The notes beneath the pieces are model-generated. The model was not told where the DNA came from, did no database searches, and was given only the letters and a program-made list of their open reading frames with translations. Positions 35,953-44,927 of a DNA stretch of 64,000 nucleotides are shown one piece after another (position 1 is the stretch's first letter; each line of letters opens with the position of its first letter). A program made the position numbers and the translations under genes. This DNA is from Hydractinia symbiolongicarpus. Its lineage: Eukaryota > Cnidaria > Hydrozoa > Anthoathecata > Hydractiniidae. The stretch spans positions 7,502,001 through 7,566,000 of the forward strand of contig NC_079889.1 of NCBI RefSeq assembly GCF_029227915.1, in the 5' to 3' direction.

Positions 35953-36775
35953 TCTTTATAATAATAGCCGTATTTTGTTCAAAATGGTTGCGCGCAGCTT
36001 TTTTCGGAAAATTATCGCAGGGTCTGATTTTTACGGACTTTGCGTCATGGTTTTACGCAGCCTAATTTCGGAATAATTTCGGAATCACGCCAGAACCGGA
36101 TAAACAACATGCTACGGAGGCCATTTCAGTTTGGAAGTGATGGGTATTGATGGTGTCAAGTTTGCAGATATGTTGATCTATTTATCTTCTCTAAGCTTTT
36201 TAATTTTGTAGTATTTGTTTTCACATGTTAAGGCATATATTTTTACGTTTTTCTTACCCATGTACAAATCTTAAATCACCATTTTCAAGATTTTTGCAAG
36301 GAGCGTAGATTTTGAACTAGCTTGGCTAGCTTAGCTAGCTAGCTATACTTAGCTTTATTTATTCCTATTCTTTTGAAGTTTTTATATTCAGTTTGGTGTA
36401 CTTTTATTCATTTGTATTTGGGGTTGTGGCTATCAGCTCTTTAGCTACCTCTAACTAAAAAGTGAAGGTAGCCAAAATACAGCTTAGCTACCAACAAAAT
36501 TGCTAATAATAATTATGCTAAATACAGTTAGGTGACTACAGCTTCTATTACTGTTATGAAAATTTATCCTTCAAAATAAAATTGCTAAATAATAATGACT
36601 GGGTAACGCTAAGCTGTTTACTGATTTCTTTTAAAACCAAAGGGAGAAAGATTTTTGGAAAATAGTATTACTCCTACGCTCAGGTATGACACGGTTTACC
36701 TTTTAAGTGCTCAGTCTTGTGTTAATGACGGGCTGTTTCCTGTGATTTTATTCAAACCGTTAGTCTCCCGGCTAG
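35953..36775 (+). mobile_element. Helitron copy F, hairpin partly lost
   Basis: Starts TCTTTATAATAATAGCCG after an A and ends TAGTCTCCCGGCTAG at 36,775 followed by T. The interior matches copy C block for block (TGTACAAATCTTAAA, GCTAGCTAGCTA, TATGCTAAATACAGTTAG). The hairpin before the end is mostly missing, so this copy has lost a normal 3' terminator. Confidence 0.75.
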
Positions 36776-36846
36776 TATATATATATATTTGGTTTTAAAT
36801 TAGCCACGTCACACGAGCAAGATATATACACCAATCTGCGTTCAAT

Positions 36847-37904
36847 ATGGAGGCCTGGGACCCATGAGGGGGTGAAAAATAACAAAGCTGTGGGATATTT
36901 TAACTTGAGCAAACGAAGTTTAATCATCATTCAGCAATATTTATATTTAAGAATGGATTTCGATATGGTAGCAAAGATAAAAGTTGAAGAATTGAAAGTA
37001 GTTTTAAGACTTAATATAAAACTTACAGGAAAGAGTTAGTTGCAAGAGTGTTTGCTGCTATGGAAAATAAAGTTCAGCCTGTGGAGGGAGCTGCTGAAAT
37101 CGAGCTCGAACTATAAAAAAACTATGACAGCAAATTAAAATTCGACAACAGAACTATTCCAGATTCATTTAAGAAACCTCGTGGATGGCACGATGAAGCT
37201 AAGGGCATGGCCTATTGGCCTTTATTATTGTACCCTGACATTTCAGTTATTTATTGTTTTATCCCGCAGAACTTGGAAACAGGGCCAAAGTACTAACGAA
37301 TTATAGTTTAGCTACAGAAAAGGTGTAATGACTGCCTCAATGTGCCACGAAGTTTTCACAAAAATGGACAAAATTAGTGGAGGTGGTGGTGTCTGCGTAA
37401 ATATGTAGGCATTGAAACAACGAGTATCTGGTTTACCTTTTGATAACCCAAACATTCCAGCCTTAAAGTATGGTAGGGATATGGAGATTGAGGCTGTAAA
37501 CTCATTTTATGAACTAATCAAAGAAACATCGTAATTTAAAGTTGAGTGAGTGTGGTTTGTTTTTAGAAAGATCGGTACCAGTAACCGGTGGAAGCCCTGA
37601 TCGAATAATGACATGTGATTGTTGTTTGCCAGCATGCTTGGAGGTGAAGTGCCCATTTAGTGTCTACCATAAGTCACCAACCGATCCGAATGTTAGGATA
37701 CCCTACTAAGTGGTTGATAAGGACGCTGTGGTTTTAAATAAAAATCACAAATATACACAGTGCCAAGTGCAAATGGCAGTAACTGCTTGTTATTTCGTTG
37801 TTTGGACACCTCATGGAACATTAGTCGAGACTATAGTTTATGACAAACCATTGTGGAACAACTTGAATTCAAAATTTGTTACTTATTATAATGATTTTTC
37901 TTGA
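36847..37904 (+). pseudogene. YqaJ-like recombinase/exonuclease gene, decayed
   Basis: Reading across stops and frame changes from an ATG at 36,847: ELVARVFAAMENKVQPVEGA, then PRGWHDEAKGMAYWPLLLYPD, then CHEVFTKMDKISGGGGVC, PNIPALKYGRDMEIEAVNSF, and SVPVTGGSPDRIMTC with CLEVKCPFSVYHKS. The SPD and LEVK residues are the PD-(D/E)XK active site of the YqaJ (lambda-exonuclease-like) fold; YTQCQVQMAVTACYFVVWTP completes the domain. At least six stops or shifts make it a pseudogene. It runs towards the THAP-DDE gene at 38.4-40.0 kb. From memory, ISL2EU/IS4EU transposons pair a YqaJ nuclease gene with a DDE transposase, which suits this pair. Confidence 0.78.
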
Positions 37905-38398
37905 AGTCGATATATTGTAAATGATGTTTCTAATAAACAACTTATTTTGCTGCGTTTTTGACCCTATTTATTATCAAATTTATTAGCAAATGAAAAAAAT
38001 TAGGGTGAAAATAAATAGAATCCCATGTGACAAACAACCCGCAAAATTCAGAGTAATCCTGAGGCTTATTCATAAAGAAAATGTTACGCACGCAGATCCA
38101 ATCAAATCACTAAGACAAACAAAACCGGCAAATAAAATTACATAAAAATGTAAACATTAGAATTAAAGCCGTATTTGTTTTTTGTTGCAAAATTTTGTAA
38201 ATAAAAATTTGAAAGCTTTTAATAAAAAACTTATCCTGGAAATAAGTGCTAGGAAGTCCTGGAATTTAGTTTGTCTGTTAAAGTAAGGCCAAGCATCCTG
38301 TCCACAGGGAAAACAACAACAAAAAGTGAATTACTTTAGCTACAACAGCATGTATTAAAAGTATAAAAAAGAATGAATACCTTGTACAATCATGTTTG
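37905..38398. other. Spacer between convergent YqaJ and THAP-DDE genes
   Basis: AT-rich, with AATAAA signals on both strands that could serve as 3' ends of the two facing genes. No coding signal. Confidence 0.4.
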
Positions 38399-39449
38399 TT
38401 AACGCATAAATCTGGGCTTAAGATTACATGGAGCAGCACATGCCTTGACAATGTCATCACCATGCTGCATCATAGTAATAGGTAAGACAGTTTTCAAGAC
38501 GGGGTAGAACTTTACATGATTGATAACACGCTCCACATGTATTCGTGGATTGGCAATTTCTTTAGTTTTCTTGCACTCAATTGATATCATCTGACTTTTA
38601 ATTCTAGCACCAGGTGGAACACTCAAGCTACAAAATTTTAACAGTAGTTCTTCTCTTATTTGAAACCCTCTATCAGCCATTACTTTGTTGTCCCGTTCTA
38701 ACAATTCATAAAACCCCCTATCCTTTGTTATATATCGATCGCTTGCCCGACCACCATAACAGTAAAATAAAATGTTATGAAACCTGCAGGTGATATAACA
38801 ATTAAGAATTTTATTGTGTTGTGGTGCTTGTAATCGGACCATGTAGCTGCTTGGTTTAGTAAAGATTTTGGTTTTGCAATGAACACATCAGTACAGTCAA
38901 TAATTACTTTGTATTTCGGGTGTCCAGTTTTAATAAAGGTATCAGGTAAATTGTCTCTAATCGCTTCTCTTGGTAGCCATACAACAAGAGCGTTGCCTAG
39001 AATTTTGCTTAAAATCTGTATCCATGTCGTAAAAGTGTTGGAACAAATAGTGGGTGAAATTCCGAAGCGGTCAACCAAAACGTAATCTCATCAAAATTAG
39101 CAAAAATTCGTCACGATGTGTAAGGATTTTGCTTGCTGGATTAGAATAAGTACGTTTGAGTTTGCTGTAGCTATTTGCACGCTTAGGGCCTCTCCAGTAT
39201 CTGATCTTAGATAAGTATGGGTTCAAAAGTTGAAATACTGATTCAAACATGGAAATAGATACTATGCCAGTGTTAAAACACTTGCTTAAGTATTAAAGAC
39301 TTTCACTCTGTTGGCAGTTTTAACTTGCAATGTTACCATATTTATTTTTGATACAAGAGAATCGATAACATTTTTCTTGTTGCTACATCCCTCACATTGC
39401 TGAGTTAATGATGATGAACAATAGGAATGTTTCGATACTGGTGAAAAGA

Positions 39450-39548
<99 letters not shown>

Positions 39549-40009
39549 GACATTCATTATTAACATTATCATTAACAACATTATCAACATTATCATTAAC
39601 TGCTTCGTCAACTTCTTCATTTGACAATTTTTTTCTTACAGTTAAGTACAACATCTGAAATAATTCTCTTCTTGGTCGTTTTTGTATGAATTCGTAACCC
39701 ATGTTCAAAGTTGGATCTGGATTGGCAGCAGTGGGTACCCCATCAGCAAAATGAAATGAACACTTTGTCACTTCCGGCAGGAGTCCATTTTGTTTTATTA
39801 TGTCCTTCTCGCTTGATAAGTTTAATCCAATTCTGCCCTTGCTCGTTGTTGTTCTTAACGCTCGGAAAACAATATAAATAAAATGGTCGTTCGCATCCAC
39901 ATAATTCCTTGATAACATTGTGGTGTATATCACGCAATTCTTTCTTCCAATTTCGAGTTTTATACTGGCTATTCGTACAACCAATAACAGCACAATTTAC
40001 TCTGGGCAT
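38399..40009 (-). pseudogene. THAP-domain DDE_Tnp_4 transposase, frameshifted
   Basis: It starts MPRVNCAVIGCTNSQYK at 40,009, a THAP zinc finger (C-x4-C); WIKLIKREGHN follows. Near 39,763 the frame shifts (two bases missing) just where the CSFHFADG half of the finger should follow. Then come RRELFQ, a long poly-Ser tract from a trinucleotide repeat, and ANSYSKLKRTYSNPASKILT. The DDE core is FGISPTICSNTFTTWI, VIIDCTDVFIAKP (Asp), YGGRASDRYIT (Asp) and NPRIHVERVI (Glu). Two more shifts lie near 39,070 and 38,770. All three catalytic residues survive but not in one frame. A short C-terminus ends at 38,399. Together with the YqaJ gene it probably forms one ISL2EU-like element; its ends were not found. 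Confidence 0.8.
39450..39547. repeat. (ATG)n trinucleotide microsatellite, about 33 units
   Basis: An almost pure 98-bp ATG/CAT run inside the THAP-DDE pseudogene, read there as poly-Ser (TCA) and in another frame as poly-His. Expansion probably post-dates gene death. Confidence 0.95.
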
Positions 40010-40753
40010 TTTGTTTTGAAAAATGACAGTTTGTTTATGGCTATATTTATTTTGTATAAATCGTTTTCTTCTTTTTTTCACTCTGTTTGCTCCTCTCTCA
40101 ACTAATTTCCCAGTCTGAAGACCGCGTCGCAATACCAAATGGTAGCCCAGCATGTCGGATTCGTGTATTGACACAAACTTTTCCATACTGCTGTGCATGG
40201 AAATTAATGTAACCGATATCTCCGATATTTGTAGTTTTGTATTACCCTGACAGTAAAAATAAAAAGCACCTGTTTTATTTAATCGCGATAACGTGATGGT
40301 TTGGTTTTGGCTCAGGCTCTTCGGCAATTCAACGTTTTTCAAGGTGGTTTAAAAAAAATTACTTTTACACGCACTATATTCACAAATTGCGAAAAAATGT
40401 GCAAATCGATCTCTGATGTTAATCTAGCTACAGCTTATTCATGATAATATAATATAAGTTTGTTTTTACACAAAAATCTTCGCGATTGTTAATATGCACA
40501 GCATTTTCTTATTTGTATTTGTTTCTGTTGATGCAATTTTCTATTTTTACCGTGTAGTACGGCTCCCGGCATTCCTTTCCATCCCCGAAATGATTCGAAA
40601 ACTTTTTTTAATTCGTAGTACTATTTCAAAAATGGTTACAACTTCCTGAACCTCAAGGAATTCAAAAGTCTTGTGAACCATTATGGAATGCGGAAAAATT
40701 GTCTAAAAAACATAACTCAAAGCCCCATATTATACTACTAATAGTTGAAGTTC
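40010..40753. other. Intergenic between THAP-DDE gene and palindrome cluster
   Basis: The THAP frame stays open upstream to 40,342 but the extra 111 residues show no domain and are probably 5' UTR. The rest is AT-rich with nothing recognised. Confidence 0.35.
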
Positions 40754-40875
40754 TACTGCGCAGTAGTCAATGTCCTACTGTGCAGTGGACCGAATTCTAC
40801 TGCGCAGTAGATCTGCGACTACTGCGCAGTAAAATTGTTTTTACTGCGCATTAGAATTGTTTTTACTGCGCAGTA
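40754..40875. repeat. Cluster of six TACTGCGCAGTA palindromes
   Basis: Copies at 40754-40765, 40776-40787 (TACTGTGCAGTG), 40798-40809, 40820-40831, 40842-40853 (TACTGCGCATTA) and 40864-40875. Start-to-start spacing is exactly 22 bases throughout. Each perfect copy is its own reverse complement. Confidence 0.93.
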
Positions 40876-41264
40876 GTGATCTATTTCTGTTGCTCGACAA
40901 CAGTGGCATATATGGGCCACCGTATGTAGCTAATGAACAACACCTAAAAAGTATGAACTGCTCGTTGCTTTCTAAAAACACAACAAAGTTAGCTAGGTAC
41001 TAGAAATGTAATTAACTTATCAATAAAATCAAGTGATTAATATATTCCTTGTTTTTTTCTCACTGCAAGTATGCAACAGTTTAAAACAATAAACTCACAA
41101 GCTGATCGCATAATACGTGCTTTAAAATTATACCTAATATTACGACCTTTAAAAAGTCGTGGTCACACCTGCTTTACTATAACTTGGAAGATCAACAATA
41201 ATAACCTTTCAAAAATTGCAATTTTAACCTTTCAGAAATACCAATCGCGAGAAAGTAGCCATAA

Positions 41265-41282
41265 AGGCCGGCTTCCAATTAG
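41265..41282 (+). repeat. Left TIR of Harbinger element
   Basis: 18 bases, one mismatch to the complement of 43,888-43,905; preceded by the TAA duplication. Confidence 0.9.
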
Positions 41283-41525
41283 ATCGCCTGCCCCGAGCGG
41301 ACGGAGCGAACTACGGCGCGCATGCTCAGAATAAACTCACGCGATCCGCCGGAGGACTTCCTTGGTCCGCCAACAAAGTTGAAATATATTCAACTTTCTT
41401 CGCGGACGTAGCGAACTCTTGCGCAATAATTTTATTTTGACCAATCAGAACACACAGAAAGTTCAGTCAATAAATCAAATATATTTCATTCATGCCCCAG
41501 CAGCAGTTCAAAACAGATTAAAAAA

Positions 41526-42394
41526 ATGGCGGAATTTAACTCAGAGGTTTTGTATACAGATGCAAGTTAAATCAGTCAATTCAACAATACTGACTTGCCT
41601 AGCTTTGATGATGATGACGAAATAGATGATGAACTTCTTGTAGAAGAAGTAAAACAAATGAGGATATTGTGGGATACTTTATGTCGAGGTTACAAAGAAT
41701 TGAACAAAAAAATCAGGCATGGAAGGAAATTTCTTCAAGACTTCACAAAAATGGTAAGCTCCTTATTTGTAGTCACCTCTGTTGCTCACGAAGGCATGGT
41801 TTATTAGATTTTGGTTAATATTACATACCTCATCAAGTTGGCTAACCTTTAATTTCCCTTGCTTATAACCTAGCTGCTAATAGCTACATACACACATTGG
41901 TTTAAGTTAATCTAGCTAGCTTTTAGCTGATGCCTTATTTGAGACTATAGCTAATGAGAAATATATATATTAATTATTTACGTCCACATTTATAGTTGAT
42001 GACCTCAAACGAAGGTGGAAAAACTTGCGGGATGGCATAACTAGATGCTTAAAACGAATAAATGACTCTTATCGAAGCAGAACTGGTTCCTCAAATACAC
42101 CAAAGTGTAAATTGTATCACGAGTTATTGTTTTTAAGGATACAATAATAAATAGACCGACATGTAGTAACGTATCTGCTCCAAACTCCATATCGTCCACC
42201 GAAAAAAGTTATGACGTCGCTCCAGAAATCCTGGACATGATGTTGGTGGATGCGTTATCAAAGACCTCTGAAACACAGTATGAAGGGAAAAAGAGCAATG
42301 ATGAGTTATTTTGTTTGAGCATTGTCGAAACACTTCAAAAACTACCACCAAAATACGTATTCAAGAAATCCTTTTGGATCTTGAATTTAGGGTA
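41526..42394 (+). pseudogene. Harbinger MADF/Myb-like DNA-binding protein, decayed
   Basis: Exon 1 (41526-41753) starts MAEFNSEVLYTDAS then has a stop; DELLVEEVKQMRILWDTLC begins the Myb/MADF-like fold. A GTAAGC donor ends it. Exon 2 from 41,996 continues DDLKRRWKNLRDGITRCLKR, the typical third part of a MADF domain; after two stops near 42,145, DELFCLSIVETLQKLPP matches the BESS-like tail. In PIF/Harbinger elements this second protein partners the transposase and helps its nuclear import and DNA binding. It runs towards the transposase gene, as is usual in the family. Confidence 0.82.
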
Positions 42395-42540
42395 AACATT
42401 CAACATATAACTGTTGTGTTGCTGACATTTTGTGTTTCCTTTTTATATATATACTACTTTACGATATAACAGCTTTATTTATTTGACAATATATACAATA
42501 TATTTATTAAGTTAATGTCTGGTTATACGTGTGCTTAACA

Positions 42541-43806
42541 TTATGCATCAAACAAGTCTTGTGTGCTACTGGCCATACTTAGTTGCCGAAGAACTGAACC
42601 TTCTATTGAGTTAAAGTAGTCACGAAAATCATCTCTAACTATTTTAGCGACTCTTGCATAATTGTTTGAGCCAGTATTAGGTATATTTTGCAAACCATTA
42701 CGAAAGTTATCACACCTCCATTCACCTAGCACAATTTTACCTTTAAATCTCGTGGTCTATTAAATTTTGTGGACAGTACAAGTTCCTCATGTCATTATTC
42801 TTATCTGCAATAACAAAATTGAGAAGTGATATAACAGCTTTAGTTATTTTGACACAAGAATCTACACTTGCACAGATAGCTCTACGAAAAACACGAAATC
42901 TTGTTGTAGCATTTTCAACTATTCTTCGTGCCCGTGAAATACGATAAATTGCAATTGACTCAGGAAGTTGTATGTAACCTCATGGATACGGTTTAATTAA
43001 ATTAACCCAAAGAGGGAACGCTTCGTCTCCTACAAACACATAAGGAAAATGTTTGTCTGTTCATTGCAGCAATCTTGGCTGAGGCACATCTAAATGATCG
43101 TTGCAGAATAAAAAACCTAAGTTACTGTTATGGAGAACACTTCCATCACTGAGTCTGCCATAATCTCCAACATCTACCATGGTAAATTAATACATGGGAT
43201 CGACTACTGCCATAAGAACAATACTGTGGAGCTTTTTATAATTGTAAAACATTGAACTGCCTCGTGGTGGGCACTGTATTGTCACATGTTTTCCACCAAT
43301 AGCACATAAACAATTCGGAAAGTTCCACAAGTGTTCAAACTCTGTCGCTATTTTTTTCCATTCATGTTGGGTAGAAGTACATTTCATAAATCCTTCTTCT
43401 GTTAACCGTTGCCAGATTACTTCTGATGTTTCCTTGACTATTCGACCAACTGATACGTCAATCATTCTGTAACTAGCAGAAATTGTAATAAAAGCATCAC
43501 CAGTAACAATACTGGAGCGTGACAGCTAATCTTCTTCTGGTTGTATTGACTCACGTCTAGATGTTTTCACCAGGCTTGGGCCAACTTACCGTTAAAGTTC
43601 CTCAAATTTGTAAGGATGCATTCTAAACATTTTGAGGAACATTTCGTGGTCAAAGAGTTTAGTCTCTTGTACCAAATGATGAAATTCTCCCTTTTGTTTG
43701 CGTTCTTTATATAACTACCTCATCCAAAATCGAGGCCTTCTTTTACGAAGTGATCTCCTTCTTATAATGATAATTGAAAGTAATTGCCTTCGATTAAAAG
43801 CAGCCA
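42541..43806 (-). pseudogene. HARBI1-like Harbinger transposase, decayed
   Basis: It starts MAAFNRRQLLSIIIIRRRSL at 43,806. After a shift, YKERKQKGEFHHLVQETKLF and MHPYKFEEL follow, then RRRLAVTLQYCY, SVGRIVKETSEVIWQRL and FPNCLCAIGGKHVTIQCPP, where the first catalytic Asp of the usual AIDGKH motif is Gly. MAVVDPMY, FVGDEAFPLWVNLIKPYP (second Asp kept) and SRARRIVENATTRFRVF (catalytic Glu kept) follow, then the C-terminus ending at 42,541. Several stops and shifts plus the lost Asp make it inactive. Order and motifs are fully those of HARBI1-type nucleases. Confidence 0.88.
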
Positions 43807-43887
43807 TGTTTGTTTACAAGCTTAAATTCCCGCCTAAATGTATTGGACGTTGCTTTCCTGCTGGTTGCGCTGCGTTTGTTTCGTTCG

Positions 43888-43905
43888 CTAATTGGAAGCC
43901 GACCT
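43888..43905 (-). repeat. Right TIR of Harbinger element
   Basis: Inverted partner of 41,265-41,282; followed by TAA. Confidence 0.9.
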
Positions 43906-43908
43906 TAA

Positions 43909-44927
43909 GTCATATCGAGTCGCAAAGGGTTGACAAAGTCCGGAATTTTCAGAGGAACGCCGGCCATTACAAGACTGGGATATCTCCCAGTAATAAAATA
44001 ATGTAATAGATATACAAAATTACCACAGACGCTGATCACAGTCAAAAACACAGCTTTTATGCTTAGCTAGTTAGCGTATCTTCACCATGGCGTATTAAAT
44101 CTAGGCTGGTTTGTAGGAAGCTTGTCCGTGAGCCAAGAGTTGGATCATTTAACTGAAATAATCCATTCTGTTAGCTAAATTCGCAACGTTACTCAAAAGT
44201 TGCTTCAAAATTGTTCGAAGAAGAAAGAGAAAATGAATACGGCCGCATTTAATAATAAAATGTTAATAGTAACGCTTTGTCAAAACACGGACCTATAAAT
44301 TTACAAGGAGGAAAAAATGATAAATATTAGAAAAAGTTATATACAAAAATGATTGTACATGTTGGCTAAAAAATTATTGAAATGCGTGATTTTTGATTAA
44401 ACATTTTTTACTTATACTAACTATAATAAAAAAAATATGTATTTTCAAGATTATATTATGAGGTGCACGATCGTGGTGCACGTGATGCTTTAGTATATAT
44501 GGTCTTCCTTCCGGAAAGGAAAATGTGAAAGTGAGCATATTTATTTTATTATTTCATGGCAAAAAAACTCATAACACAAAATATCTGGCTACGAAACGCT
44601 AAGAATAATTTGTACGACAAATCTAGTTTTTTCGCTATTCTCCGATACGGTGCATTATATCACAGCAGTTATATTTTGTTTTTTTGTACAAGTTCTCTTT
44701 TGTTGGGTTTTTAGTGTATGCCAACCATTTGGTAGTTTTAGCGAAGTTGTAAACAACTTGTAGGAACTAACAACGATAAGTAGTTAATTACTTTTATCTA
44801 ATTTATGATCTGATTTAATTCAAGCTTGTTTTCTGTGAATTTACTTAATCTGGGATGAATTACTAAATACCTTTACACTTTCTTTAATTTTCGTGTTCGA
44901 AGTTCTCAGGGACATGCACTGCTGCAT
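43909..44927. other. Intergenic, no gene seen
   Basis: Lies between the Harbinger element and the 3' end of the GABA-B-type receptor gene, so it probably includes the latter's 3' UTR. A palindrome-rich GTGCACGATCGTGGTGCACG occurs near 44,463. No ORF of note. Confidence 0.4.

Larger units (their letters stand above)
41265..43905. mobile_element. PIF/Harbinger element, decayed, with two convergent genes
   Basis: A 2,641-bp element with 18-bp inverted ends (AGGCCGGCTTCCAATTAG / AGGTCGGCTTCCAATTAG) and a TAA duplication at 41,262-41,264 and 43,906-43,908, as expected for Harbinger. It carries a MADF/Myb-like gene (plus) and a HARBI1-like transposase gene (minus), both with stops. 'CGGACGNAGCGAACT' occurs twice just inside the left end (41,297 and 41,402). 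Confidence 0.92.

Noticed and set aside
20930-36360. Frequent GCTAGCTAGC stretches as regulatory sites
   Set aside because: They fall within Helitron copies and their fragments or simple TAGC-rich sequence; position follows the repeat family, not genes.
36847-37904. YqaJ domain as evidence for an integrated virus
   Set aside because: The domain name refers to phage-type recombinases, but the context is a transposon-type pair with a THAP-DDE transposase; no viral structural gene is present.
39286-39993. Long ORF with poly-Ser and an overlapping one with poly-His
   Set aside because: The homopolymer comes from the ATG microsatellite. Only the THAP remainder and DDE pieces carry protein signal, and they are in different frames.
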